A DNA stretch of 64,000 nucleotides, taken from positions 62,001 to 126,000 of the forward strand of contig NZ_JBBOCT010000001.1 of NCBI RefSeq assembly GCF_038002605.1. The letters run 5' to 3'. Within the stretch, counting starts at the first letter, position 1; each line of letters opens with the position of its first letter. The notes beneath the pieces are model-generated. The model searched no databases, was not told where the DNA came from, and was given only the letters and a program-made list of their open reading frames with translations. Below are positions 28,429 through 37,442 of this stretch, piece by piece. The DNA is from Bacillus sp. FSL K6-3431 (lineage in GTDB: Bacteria; Bacillota; Bacilli; Bacillales; Bacillaceae_C). A program made the translations under genes and the position numbers.

Positions 28429-28483
28429 TTGACAAAAATGTAAGCGATTGCGTAATATAGTGGTAAGAACCAGATATGAACCA
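28429..28483 (+). promoter_or_regulatory. Sigma-A promoter with cre-like site and operator for the sugar ABC operon
   Basis: TTGACA (28429-28434), 18 bases, TAATAT (28453-28458). TGTAAGCGATTGCG (28439-28452) inside the spacer matches the CcpA cre consensus TGWAANCGNTNWCA at 12 of 14 positions. TGGTAAGAACCA (28461-28472) is a palindrome over the predicted start, and the second 15-base repeat follows. This suggests catabolite repression plus control by the operon's own GntR-type regulator. Confidence 0.6.
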
Positions 28484-28503
28484 AAAAATAGGAGGGGTTT
28501 TGA

Positions 28504-29799
28504 ATGAGGGGGAAAAAGCTATTAGGTATCTTCACTGCTTTACTATTGGTGTTAGTATTAGCTGCATGTACTTCTAAAGATAGTGGCACAACACCGAAAG
28601 ATAATAGTGATGGTGGAAAAAAGGATGACGGTAAATTTTCCGGAGAGCTAACAGTATGGGTTCATCCATTTGTTGGATCAGAGCTAGCAGATCAACAAAG
28701 TGAAGTGTTTGAAAAAATGGCTGCTGATTTTAAAGTGGAAAATCCAGACGCAAAAGTAAAATTTGAAGTTATTCCTTGGGCAAATCGTGAACAAAAAATC
28801 TTGACAGCGCTTGCTGCAAACCAAGGCCCTGATATTTTTTATCTGATTCCTGACATGATGGCACAATTTGCTGACAAAGGTGTACTTACGCCCATTACAG
28901 ACTTGCTTGGAGATGATTGGGATAAAGAAGATTTTCCAGAAAGCTCGCTTGCTGCTGTAACGTATAAGGATGATCTTTTTGGATTACCAATCTTACATGA
29001 AGTGAGAGCAAACGTATATAATACAGATGTTCTTAAAGAAATTGGTGCAAGTGAAGAAGATGTGCCAACTACATGGGAAGAATTCGATGCATTGGCTAAA
29101 AAAGCTGTAGATAAAGGGTATTACGCCCGCGGTTTTGAAGGCGGAAATACGTTGAATGCAACACTTTATCCAGTTTTATGGCAAGCCGGTGGAGATGTTA
29201 TCGATGAAAATGGAAAAGTTATTATCAATAATGAAAAAGGTTTAAAAACATTTGAAAGAATCAATGATTGGTATAAAGATGAATATATTCCTAAAGACTC
29301 CATTAATGCTCTTACACATTTCGAAGATTTCCTTGAAGGAACGCATCTATCTTCAGGTGCTACTGGACTAACGCTTAGCACGTTAAAAGAAAGAAAATTT
29401 GATCAATACGTATTAGGACCTCCGCTTAAAGGAGAGGAGCAGGCTACTTTCGGTACCACAGGAATGTTCGTTGTTCCATCAAACAGTAAAAATAAAGAAG
29501 CGGCAGCAGAATTAATTAAATATATGACCAATACAGATAACTCTATGGCATTTAATGAGTTAACAAAATATATACCACCACGTAAATCTGCTGCTGGAAT
29601 TTATGACGATGATCCAGAAATGTTAAAAATGACTGAGTGGTTAGAATATACTAAACCAGGTGTTATTCACCCAGTTTCTCGTGATATTATTCCACTTGTC
29701 ACTGCAGAGATACAGGCGATGTTGGAAGGTACAAAAACACCAAAACAAGCTGCAGATGACTCAGCAGCAGTGATACAAGGTGAAATTGATAAACAATAA
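28504..29799 (+). CDS. Carbohydrate ABC transporter solute-binding lipoprotein
   Basis: Family 1 (maltose-binding-like) extracellular sugar-binding protein. Signal peptide with lipobox LVLAAC, lipidated Cys22, then a linker rich in Ser/Asp/Gly/Lys. Typical landmarks: LTVWVHPF, FKVENPDAKVKFEVIPW, NQGPDIFYLIPD, YKDDLFGLPILHEVRANVYN, GFFVVP-like GMFVVPSNSKNK. 431 residues. First gene of an operon with two permeases; a terminator after it allows higher expression than the permeases. The ligand is not deducible; an oligosaccharide is likely. Confidence 0.88.
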   Translation: MRGKKLLGIFTALLLVLVLAACTSKDSGTTPKDNSDGGKKDDGKFSGELTVWVHPFVGSELADQQSEVFEKMAADFKVENPDAKVKFEVIPWANREQKILTALAANQGPDIFYLIPDMMAQFADKGVLTPITDLLGDDWDKEDFPESSLAAVTYKDDLFGLPILHEVRANVYNTDVLKEIGASEEDVPTTWEEFDALAKKAVDKGYYARGFEGGNTLNATLYPVLWQAGGDVIDENGKVIINNEKGLKTFERINDWYKDEYIPKDSINALTHFEDFLEGTHLSSGATGLTLSTLKERKFDQYVLGPPLKGEEQATFGTTGMFVVPSNSKNKEAAAELIKYMTNTDNSMAFNELTKYIPPRKSAAGIYDDDPEMLKMTEWLEYTKPGVIHPVSRDIIPLVTAEIQAMLEGTKTPKQAADDSAAVIQGEIDKQ

Positions 29800-29806
29800 C
29801 AATTAG

Positions 29807-29842
29807 AACATAGGGGGAAGTCATTCTTCCTCTATGTTTTCT
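29807..29842 (+). terminator. Attenuating terminator between binding protein and permeases
   Basis: AACATAGGGGGAAG/CTTCCTCTATGTT with one bulge, then TTTCTTTT. This is a usual place for partial termination in binding-protein-dependent operons. Confidence 0.75.
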
Positions 29843-29978
29843 TTTATCTAGCTAGCATATTCGGGAATATGGGCATAGATAAGATACCTTTGATCATTTT
29901 TAGATTTACATGAAGACTCTTATTCTTTTCTATCTAATAGAAATAAGCCTTATACAATAAATTAAAGGAGGGTGTACA

Positions 29979-30920
29979 ATGGTAAATGCAGAGGTTAGTC
30001 CTTCGCTTAAACCTCATAATAAAATATCCAGAAAAGAACGATTCAAAAAGAATTGGAATAAATATGGGCTTGTATATATGTTTTTAATACCAGTACTTAT
30101 CCACTTTGCAATCTTCCAACTATTTCCGATTGTTTTTAGTTTTGTTCTGACATTTACAAACTGGCCATTAATTGGAGAGCCTAAATTTATCGGATTTAAA
30201 AACTGGACAGCATTATTAAATGATAAACTTGCCTGGCAATCCATTTGGGTAACAGTGAAATTTTCATTTTATTATATTGTGCCTACAATGGCATTAGGAT
30301 TAATATTGGCATTATTAATTAATACAGGAAAATTAGGAGTCGGTTTTTTTAAAGCACTATTCTTTTTACCTGTAGTAACATCTTTCGTTGTAATCTCTGG
30401 TATATGGGGATGGCTTTTTAAAGGAACAGAGGCAGGCTTTGTAAATTCATTATTAAAAATTTTCAGCGTTGATCCGCAACTCTTTTTCTCAAATTCTAGT
30501 CAAGCTTTGATTGTTTTAGCGGGTTTGTCTATTTTCAAAGTGTGTGGGAGTACGATGATTTATTATTTCGCTGGGCTTCAATCAATTCCTAATGAGTTAT
30601 ACGAAGCTGCAAAAATAGATGGGGCGAATGCAACAAAAACATTTTGGAAAGTGACATTTCCGCTATTGCTTCCTATTCATTTTTATGTGGCTATCATCAC
30701 GACAATTGGTTCTTTCCAAATTTTTGACTCAGCATTTCTTCTGACGAATGGCGGTCCTAATCATGCGACAACAACGATTGTGTATTACTTATATAATGAA
30801 GGATTCACATCATTAAGACTTGGCTATGCCAGTGTACTTGCGTATGTCCTATTCTTTATTATCTTCGCTATTTCATTAATACAACGAAAATTCATGGGCA
30901 AGGAAGTTAGCTATAATTAA
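29979..30920 (+). CDS. Sugar ABC transporter permease (MalF/UgpA type)
   Basis: Inner-membrane subunit with six predicted helices and the EAA loop ELYEAAKIDGANATKTFWKVTFPLL, which docks the ATPase. 313 residues, N-terminal cytoplasmic tail of about 30 residues. Ribosome site aaaggaggg. It is 15 bases before the second permease. Confidence 0.9.
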   Translation: MVNAEVSPSLKPHNKISRKERFKKNWNKYGLVYMFLIPVLIHFAIFQLFPIVFSFVLTFTNWPLIGEPKFIGFKNWTALLNDKLAWQSIWVTVKFSFYYIVPTMALGLILALLINTGKLGVGFFKALFFLPVVTSFVVISGIWGWLFKGTEAGFVNSLLKIFSVDPQLFFSNSSQALIVLAGLSIFKVCGSTMIYYFAGLQSIPNELYEAAKIDGANATKTFWKVTFPLLLPIHFYVAIITTIGSFQIFDSAFLLTNGGPNHATTTIVYYLYNEGFTSLRLGYASVLAYVLFFIIFAISLIQRKFMGKEVSYN

Positions 30921-30935
30921 AGGGAGAGGAACGAC

Positions 30936-31757
30936 ATGACCAAAATTATTAACCGTTCAAATTGGATTTATATACCACTAATTATTATTGGTTTACTTTT
31001 TCTTACTCCCTTTTTAATTATGGTCGGTGGAAGCTTTGTCAATATGCGTTCGCCAGTCGGGAGTCCGTTCGTATGGGTATTTAAAGAGGAATTAGCTCTG
31101 ATTAATTTTAAATATATCTTTACTAATTCACCATATTTTAAATGGATCATTAACTCTGTCATCATTACTGTGATTCCTGTTTTTACGCAAATGTTTTTTG
31201 CCGCCGTTCTGGGATATATATTTGCAAGGAAACCATTTCCTTTTAGAGATGTGATATTCTGGATTATGATGGGTGTTATCATGCTTCCAGGACAATTATT
31301 AATTATTCCACGTTATATTATGTTTGCTAAATTTGAGTGGATTAACACATATTTACCGTTAATTGTACCGGAAATTTGGGGTATTATGGGCGTTTTCCTC
31401 GTACGACAATTTATGATGACGCTTCCGAAGGATTTAGAGGAAGCGGCGTATATAGATGGCGCAAATGATTTTACTGTTTTCTTTAAGATTTATTTACCTT
31501 TAGCAAAACCTGTTATTGCTACCGTTGGTACTTTTGCATTTATTGGTAACTGGAACGATTTATTAACACCGCTAATATTTACAACTAGTGAAGCAATGTA
31601 TCCAATTACAGTTGGTTTAGCATCATTATTAACGAAAGAAGGGCATTTCGGGGTGGAAATGGCTGGATCAGTCCTGTCATTCATTCCAACTTTCCTCATT
31701 TTCTTGTTCTTTCAACGTTATTTTGTTAAAGGAATTGCATTATCAGGAATTAAATAA
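30936..31757 (+). CDS. Sugar ABC transporter permease (MalG/UgpE type)
   Basis: Second membrane subunit; 273 residues, six helices, EAA loop DLEEAAYIDGANDFTVFFKIYLPLAKP. The usual C-terminal VKGIALSGIK ending is present. No ATPase gene follows; importers of this class in Bacillus commonly share the MsmX/UgpC ATPase encoded elsewhere (established for B. subtilis, inferred here). Confidence 0.9.
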   Translation: MTKIINRSNWIYIPLIIIGLLFLTPFLIMVGGSFVNMRSPVGSPFVWVFKEELALINFKYIFTNSPYFKWIINSVIITVIPVFTQMFFAAVLGYIFARKPFPFRDVIFWIMMGVIMLPGQLLIIPRYIMFAKFEWINTYLPLIVPEIWGIMGVFLVRQFMMTLPKDLEEAAYIDGANDFTVFFKIYLPLAKPVIATVGTFAFIGNWNDLLTPLIFTTSEAMYPITVGLASLLTKEGHFGVEMAGSVLSFIPTFLIFLFFQRYFVKGIALSGIK

Positions 31758-31785
31758 TGTTTGACTAGAAAGGGAATGGATAGAC

Positions 31786-33219
31786 ATGAGTGGAAGGACG
31801 AATCGAGAAGAATTTAAATTTAAATTAAACAATATGCTGACTGATTTACGAAAAAAAATTATCAATGGAGAAATAGTAATAGGAGAATATCTTCCTTCTG
31901 AGCTCATATTGGCAAGACAGTATGAGCTTAGCAAGAACTCTGTCCGTAAAGGTTTGGAAGAATTAGTTAGTGAAGGCTTGATTGTAAAAAAATCACGAAT
32001 CGGGAATGTAGTTGTAACAAACCGACCTTTTGATCAAATAATTCTAAGAGTCGGCTATTATCCATCTTTAGTAAAAGACGCGAAGTTTCCTGAGTTGATT
32101 AAAATGTTTGAAGAAAAACATCCGAATATAAAGATTCAAACGATTGCCCTACCTTATCAAAATTATAAGGAAACAGTAAATGACTTTTTTCAAAATGACA
32201 TGATAGATGTTGTTACGCTAAATCAATGGGATTACACTGACTTTCTCAATAATAAAATAGATGTATTCGAACCAATGTCTAAAGATAAAAATGTGTATTC
32301 ATTTTTGCAAAATCCATTTGTTGATGACATGCAATCGGAAAATATATATGTAAAACCATTTGTATTTTCTCCTATTGTCCTTTGCTATAATAAGGATCAT
32401 TTTGACAATAAACAAATTCCGTATCCTGATAGTAGTTGGAAATGGGATGATGCATTGGAAGCGGCGAAGCAATTACTTGTGGATGATAGTCAAGACCGGA
32501 CATGCGGATTATATTTTCATCCTCTTTCAATCAATAGATGGCCAATTTTTCTATTGCAAAATAAAGTTGCATTTCAATACAAGGAAAATGGTGAAATGAA
32601 TTTTCCGATTACTGAATTAATAACGAGTGTCAATTTTATAAAAAAGTTATATGAAGAACAAGGAATTTTACAAACTTTTTTATCTGATGATGATAGGGAT
32701 GCTGAAAAACTGTTTTTAGAACAAAAAGTTTCTATGATTGTTACATCTTACTTTAGTCTTAATGAAATTAAAAATCATGAAATATCTTATGATATTGCAC
32801 CTATACCGTATTTAAAAGATGCAAAAACCTTATTGTTAATTATCGGTATGGCGATTAATAATCAGTCAACGAAAAAAGATGCTGCGAAAATGTTTGTCGA
32901 CTTTATAGCCGATGTAGATGCACAAACGCTAATTCGGCAGGAAACATTGTCTATTCCAGCTTATAAGAAAATTGCAGAAAAAAATGGAACAGACCTAATA
33001 AAAAAGCCATCTAGATATCATCTATTCCGTGAGATTATTCCTAGTTTTGCATTATATAATGACTTGGGATTAAATGGTCAGGATTTAAGCGAACTTCGTA
33101 ATGAATTGCGTATTTATCTCTCCGATTTAATGGATGATAAAATATTCATTCAAAGAATTTCAGCAAAGCTCTCGCGTAAAGAAAGCAAGACGAACGTATT
33201 GAGAGGAGAAGAGCTTTGA
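31786..33219 (+). CDS. GntR-type regulator fused to a solute-binding-protein domain
   Basis: Predicted cytoplasmic transcription factor. Residues about 8-75 are a GntR winged helix (IINGEIVIGEYLPSELILARQYELSKNSVRKGLEELVSEGLI). From about 85 to 460 the protein resembles the family 1 sugar-binding protein fold (FPELIKMFEEKHPNIKIQTI, WKWDDALEAAKQLL, YDIAPIPYLKDAK, NNQSTKKDAAKMFVDFIA), without a signal peptide. Inference: the binding-protein domain senses the intracellular ligand imported by this operon. 477 residues; the stop overlaps the TTG start of the next gene. Operator candidates lie at 28325 and 28461. Confidence 0.8.
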   Translation: MSGRTNREEFKFKLNNMLTDLRKKIINGEIVIGEYLPSELILARQYELSKNSVRKGLEELVSEGLIVKKSRIGNVVVTNRPFDQIILRVGYYPSLVKDAKFPELIKMFEEKHPNIKIQTIALPYQNYKETVNDFFQNDMIDVVTLNQWDYTDFLNNKIDVFEPMSKDKNVYSFLQNPFVDDMQSENIYVKPFVFSPIVLCYNKDHFDNKQIPYPDSSWKWDDALEAAKQLLVDDSQDRTCGLYFHPLSINRWPIFLLQNKVAFQYKENGEMNFPITELITSVNFIKKLYEEQGILQTFLSDDDRDAEKLFLEQKVSMIVTSYFSLNEIKNHEISYDIAPIPYLKDAKTLLLIIGMAINNQSTKKDAAKMFVDFIADVDAQTLIRQETLSIPAYKKIAEKNGTDLIKKPSRYHLFREIIPSFALYNDLGLNGQDLSELRNELRIYLSDLMDDKIFIQRISAKLSRKESKTNVLRGEEL

Positions 33220-34217
33220 AAACAATAATTGCTAAAAATAATAAAGTAGAAATTGTAGAAAGAGAAGTTCCGGAGCTAAAGCCATCTTATTTATTAATTA
33301 GAACTATCTATTCGGTGATTAGTCCAGGAACAGAATTATTGGGTATTCATGTTAGTAATGATCGTGAAATTAACCTCGGTTATAGTGCTGTTGGCGTCAT
33401 CGAAGAATGTGGTGAAAATACGCAGGAATATAAAAAAGGGGATATCGTAGCCTGCTACGGTGCCCCATATGTGCATCACGCCCAATATTTACACGTACCT
33501 AAAACACTTTGTAGCATCGTTCCAACAAATGTAGATTTAAAAGAAGCTGCATTGGCCGGAATAGGTGCCATAGCCATTCATGCTATTAGAATCGCCAATC
33601 TTTCATTTGGTGAAAAGGTTGTAGTAGCTGGACTAGGAATTATTGGGCAGATTATAGCACAAATATCAGATGCATCTGCTTATGATGTGTATGCGTATGA
33701 TTTGTCTACTGAAAGAACAGATTTATTAAGTAATTATCCTAATATAAAACTATTTACGGAACGATCTCAAATGGAAAAAGAGATCGATGCTAAAGAAAAA
33801 TATAAAGGAGCAGATGCAGTTCTGTTATGTGCGGGTGGAAAAAAGTCACCATTACCAGAACAAAGCCTATCATGGATTAGGGATAAAGGAAAAATAGTCA
33901 TTGTTGGTGATATTGAACCAGTTTTTCCTAGAGAGAAAATGTTTAGCAAGGAAGCAAGTATTTTGATCTCTAGGGCAGGAGGTCCAGGTAGATATGATGA
34001 TGTATATGAAAAGCAAGCAATAGACTATCATTATGGATTCATACGTTGGACTGAAGGTAGAAACTTGGGAGAGTATTTAAGACTTGTCAGTGAAAAAAGA
34101 ATAAATGTTCATTCTTATCTATCTGAAGAAGTGGCGTTCAAGGATATTCGTACAGCATACGATGAATTAACGAACAAAGATTCCTCTATCCTTACAAAAG
34201 TTATTAAGTTTGAGTAA
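33216..34217 (+). CDS. Medium-chain dehydrogenase (zinc-type alcohol dehydrogenase-like)
   Basis: NAD(P)-dependent MDR-superfamily oxidoreductase. GroES-like N-terminal part with VISPGTELLGI and YSAVGVIEECG, nucleotide-binding VVVAGLGIIGQIIAQ (about 143-157). The classic catalytic-zinc CxxH start and structural-zinc four-cysteine loop are not seen, as in BchC-like members. 333 residues. Start TTG shares bases with the regulator's stop (TTGA), with gagaggag upstream. The substrate is probably a polyol or sugar derivative from the same operon (inference). Confidence 0.75.
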   Translation: MKTIIAKNNKVEIVEREVPELKPSYLLIRTIYSVISPGTELLGIHVSNDREINLGYSAVGVIEECGENTQEYKKGDIVACYGAPYVHHAQYLHVPKTLCSIVPTNVDLKEAALAGIGAIAIHAIRIANLSFGEKVVVAGLGIIGQIIAQISDASAYDVYAYDLSTERTDLLSNYPNIKLFTERSQMEKEIDAKEKYKGADAVLLCAGGKKSPLPEQSLSWIRDKGKIVIVGDIEPVFPREKMFSKEASILISRAGGPGRYDDVYEKQAIDYHYGFIRWTEGRNLGEYLRLVSEKRINVHSYLSEEVAFKDIRTAYDELTNKDSSILTKVIKFE

Positions 34218-34351
34218 AGTGCTCTGAAAATTATATAGACATAACTTGATTATGGTTAACTAAATACAAGTAGAATGAAAGATAAACCGTTTTGCGCTTT
34301 GTGTATGAACAAGATAAATAAAACCTGCAAAACTATAGCTAGAAGTGCATT

Positions 34352-34442
34352 CGTTTCAGCAAGCTGAAACATCGGGGAATTAGGTGTGGATTCTGCCCCA
34401 CCTACGCCTCACATGAAGGTGGGTGTCTTAATCCTAAAGAAA
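34352..34442 (+). repeat. Dispersed repeat, copy 2 (right border of sugar-ABC cassette)
   Basis: CGTTTCAGCAAGCTGAAAC, ACATCGGGGAATTAGGTG, then a GGTG/CACC-rich central palindrome (about 34383-34421) missing from copy 1, then GGTGTCTTAATCCTAAAG. Direct orientation relative to copy 1, 6.1 kb apart. A hairpin with T tail follows. The gap 34218-34574 holds nothing else that I can identify. Confidence 0.75.
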
Positions 34443-34498
34443 GATCAAAAGGCTAGTCTACAAAGAGAATGCTAGTCTTTGATGGTTTTTTATTTTTG
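34443..34498 (+). terminator. Hairpin terminator after repeat copy 2
   Basis: GATCAAAAGGCTAG pairs imperfectly with CTAGTCTTTGAT around a 15-base loop, followed by GGTTTTTTATTTTT. It would end transcription of the cassette. Confidence 0.7.
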
Positions 34499-34574
34499 GG
34501 TAAACTAGATTTATTAATGAAACCTGTTGAATACTACATTAGTGGATGTACTCGGAAAGGGGCATGCATAGGAA

Positions 34575-36128
34575 ATGATAGATTTATTAATAGCTGGTGG
34601 TGGATTAGGTGGTTGTGCGGCTGCACTAGCTGCTTGTTCTAAAGGATTAACAGTTGTCATGACAGAAGAAACGGATTGGATTGGGGGTCAAGTTACCACA
34701 CAAGCAGTGCCAGCGGATGAAAATCCGTGGATTGAACAATTCGGTTGTACTGGCCGCTATCGAGAATACAGAAAGAATATCAGAGATTATTACCGCAATC
34801 ATATACCATTAAAAGAGTCAGTAAAACAAATGGAACAATTGAATCCAGGTAAAGCACTCGTTAGTAATATAGCACATGATCCACGTATTTCTGTACATGT
34901 GTTAACCGAAATGCTTAGCCCCTATCTACTAACGGGACAACTGACCATTCATTTCGATACGATTGTAAAGGATGTACAACGTGCCGGTAGGAAAATTTCA
35001 TCCGTTACACTCCAACATTTATTAAACAGGCAACAACGAAAGATATCTGTCAAATATATTATTGATGCTACTGAAGCAGGTGATTTGTTACCACTAAGTG
35101 GACTGGATTATGTAATTGGTTCTGAATCTAAGGCAGAAACTGGTGAAGCACATGCAACAGAGGTGGCTGAATCGAACAATATTCAGGCATTTACATATGT
35201 GCTTGCAATGGAATACCGTCAAGGTGAAAACCATCTTATTCCAGAGCCGGATATGTACAGTTTTTGGAAAGAGTTTCATCCAGACATATGGCCAGATAAA
35301 TATTTAAGTTTTTTTGCTCCTCATCCACATACATTAAAAAAACGTGAATATAGTCTTTTTGAGGAGGAAGGAAAATTTTCTCTATGGAATTATCGTAGAA
35401 TATATGCCCAAGAATTGTATGATATTTCAACATCAGGTGATGTCACATTGTTGAATTGGCCCCAAAATGATTATTTTTTAGGGAATATTTATGATGTATC
35501 GGAGGAAGAGAAAAAAAAGCATTTAGATCAAGCGAAACAATTAAGTTTATCTTTATTTTATTGGCTACAAACAGAGGCTCCAAGACCAAATGGTAAAAAG
35601 GGGTATCCTGGCTTAAAACTTCGTGGTGATGTACTGGGGACAGAAGATGGGTTGGCAAAATCGGCTTATATTCGTGAATCAAGAAGGATTAAAGCCTTAT
35701 ACACGATTAAAGAAGAAGATGTATCTCCAAAAAGTAATATTGGAAAGACTGGGACGAAGTATGTTGATAGAGTTGGTATTGGCTCCTACAGCATGGATAT
35801 GCACCCGAGTATGTCAGGGGAAAATTATATAGATATTCCGGCATTACCATTTCATATTCCACTAGGGGCGTTGATTCCTCAAGAGTTGGACAATATGTTA
35901 GCGGGAAATAAAAATATTGGAACGACGCATATTACAAATGGTTGCTATCGTTTACATCCAGTAGAATGGAATATTGGTGAGGCTTGTGGTGAACTAGTTG
36001 CGTTTGCCATTAAGAATAATAAACTACCGTCGGAAATCAGAGAATCGGAGGAAAATTTACATGACTTTCAAGATTTGTTAAGGGCTAATGGCTTTGAATT
36101 AGAGTGGCCTGAAGAATTTTATCAATAG
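34575..36128 (+). CDS. FAD-dependent oxidoreductase (FAD_oxidored family)
   Basis: Flavoprotein with N-terminal Rossmann motif LLIAGGGLGGCAAALAA (residues 4-20) and EETDWIGGQVTTQAVPADE, and the C-terminal FAD-binding GNKNIGTTHITNGCYRLHPVEWNIGEA split around it. 517 residues, the layout of the PF12831 family often linked to sugar or polysaccharide catabolism (sometimes mis-annotated as xanthan lyase). No partner in the same transcript; it sits after repeat copy 2, separated from the ABC operon by a terminator. The substrate is unknown. Confidence 0.78.
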   Translation: MIDLLIAGGGLGGCAAALAACSKGLTVVMTEETDWIGGQVTTQAVPADENPWIEQFGCTGRYREYRKNIRDYYRNHIPLKESVKQMEQLNPGKALVSNIAHDPRISVHVLTEMLSPYLLTGQLTIHFDTIVKDVQRAGRKISSVTLQHLLNRQQRKISVKYIIDATEAGDLLPLSGLDYVIGSESKAETGEAHATEVAESNNIQAFTYVLAMEYRQGENHLIPEPDMYSFWKEFHPDIWPDKYLSFFAPHPHTLKKREYSLFEEEGKFSLWNYRRIYAQELYDISTSGDVTLLNWPQNDYFLGNIYDVSEEEKKKHLDQAKQLSLSLFYWLQTEAPRPNGKKGYPGLKLRGDVLGTEDGLAKSAYIRESRRIKALYTIKEEDVSPKSNIGKTGTKYVDRVGIGSYSMDMHPSMSGENYIDIPALPFHIPLGALIPQELDNMLAGNKNIGTTHITNGCYRLHPVEWNIGEACGELVAFAIKNNKLPSEIRESEENLHDFQDLLRANGFELEWPEEFYQ

Positions 36129-36230
36129 TGTGATGAGGGCGCTTCCGGAATTTATTGTTATTCCTCTTTTAGATTAGTTTCAGTTCGATTCGTTTAGGAT
36201 TTGCTTTTTTATATGAATCCCCCAAAAACG

Positions 36231-36268
36231 AACAGCCTTCTTGGGATTTTAAAGAAGGCTGTTTGTAT
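36231..36268. terminator. Bidirectional terminator between the oxidoreductase and the SDR gene
   Basis: Perfect 12-base stem AACAGCCTTCTT/AAGAAGGCTGTT. T-rich flanks on the minus strand (CGTTTTTGGG) make it best suited to the SDR gene. Confidence 0.8.
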
Positions 36269-36284
36269 AGATAACAGCATATCC

Positions 36285-37001
36285 CTATGGGTTTGTCGAC
36301 CATAGTCCAGCAGACTTGACGAGAATGCGGGGATGAAGTTTTAACTGTGAAAGCATAACTTCTGCAAGATCTTCAGGTTGCATCACTTTGTCAGGATTAC
36401 CATCTGTAAGATTTTCAGCGTAAGCTAAATCTGTAGCCACAGTACTTGGAGTTAGTGCACTTACACGTATATTATGTTTTCTAACTTCGAGCATGAGCGA
36501 CTCAGTAAGGCCAAGAACCCCGAATTTTGAAGCACTGTATGCACTTGTTACAGGTGCACCTTTCTGTCCGGCAGTTGAGGAAATATTAATGATATCTCCT
36601 GAATTCCTGTCAATCATCTCTGGTAGTACAGCTCTTGTTACATAATAAACACCCATCAAATTGACATCGATAATATTTTTGAATTCCTCCGGTGACAGTT
36701 CAAGAAATTTACCGAATTTACCGATGCCAGCATTGTTGATAAGGATATCGATAGGTCCGAGTTCCGATTTAATATGATCCACTGCAGCGATGACAGATTC
36801 GTTATCCGACACATCTGCGACAGCAACAGTTACGTTGACTTCGTATGCTTCCAGTTCTTTGGCCACATTCTCAAGATTTTCGAATGTTCTTCCGATCAGG
36901 CCTATATTAATGCCTTCTTTAGCAAATGCAATGGCAGTAGCTCGGCCAATACCTTTTCCGCCTCCTGTAATCAAAGCGTTTTTTCCTTGGATATTTTGCA
37001 T
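36285..37001 (-). CDS. Short-chain dehydrogenase/reductase (FabG-like)
   Basis: NAD(P)-dependent classical SDR, 238 residues. Cofactor motif [13 protein letters not shown] (TGxxxGxG), NNAG, catalytic Ser in NISSTAG and Tyr/Lys in [12 protein letters not shown] 37001 has aaggag 10 bases upstream; the frame is open 8 codons further. It resembles 3-oxoacyl-ACP reductase-like proteins of Bacillus such as YkuF-type entries, but the genuine FabG would sit in the fab/plsX cluster, so the substrate is open. Single-gene unit. Confidence 0.82.
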   Translation of the reverse strand: MQNIQGKNALITGGGKGIGRATAIAFAKEGINIGLIGRTFENLENVAKELEAYEVNVTVAVADVSDNESVIAAVDHIKSELGPIDILINNAGIGKFGKFLELSPEEFKNIIDVNLMGVYYVTRAVLPEMIDRNSGDIINISSTAGQKGAPVTSAYSASKFGVLGLTESLMLEVRKHNIRVSALTPSTVATDLAYAENLTDGNPDKVMQPEDLAEVMLSQLKLHPRILVKSAGLWSTNP

Positions 37002-37110
37002 TTTATATTCTCCTTCTATAAACAAAATAATCTTGTATTACATAATTAGTATATCAAATTAGAAATTCGTATCCTAAATAAATGGCTTATCCATCATCCA
37101 CCAAAATAAA

Positions 37111-37403
37111 AAGGGGGTGTCCTGAAATTCATATAATTGGCTTTTTAGAAGCCCCTCTCAATCTTATCCTCATCGAGAAAAAGGCACGACCTGGTCATTG
37201 GAAGCACTTCGATTGCCCCTCCAAAAAAGCGGGCCTAAGGTAAATCGAAGGTCTACCGATTGCCCCTCCCTGCAAAAAAAGTGCTCCCAAGGTAAATCGA
37301 ACGCACCCCACTCCCTCAACTGACATTTTTTAAAAATCAGGGCAAGATGAAAAATTAGCAGAAAGCCGCTTTAATGATTTTCCTACTTATCGGACAGCTC
37401 CTT
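37111..37403. mobile_element. MITE-like non-coding element with imperfect terminal inverted repeats
   Basis: Left end AAGGGGGTGTCC (37111-37122) matches the reverse complement of the right end, AAGGAGCTGTCC (37392-37403), at 10 of 12 bases. No gene inside. The inside holds two tandem copies of CGATTGCCCCTCC…AAGGTAAATCGAA (about 37208-37248 and 37258-37300), each itself palindromic at the ATCGAA/TTCGAT ends. Ends of the form GGGNTGTCC occur in several bacterial IS families, so it may be a deleted IS or MITE. It occupies most of the gap 37002-37442. Confidence 0.5.
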
Positions 37404-37442
37404 TCCATCAAAATCAGATTTTAAGTATACCTGGGAATTTAA

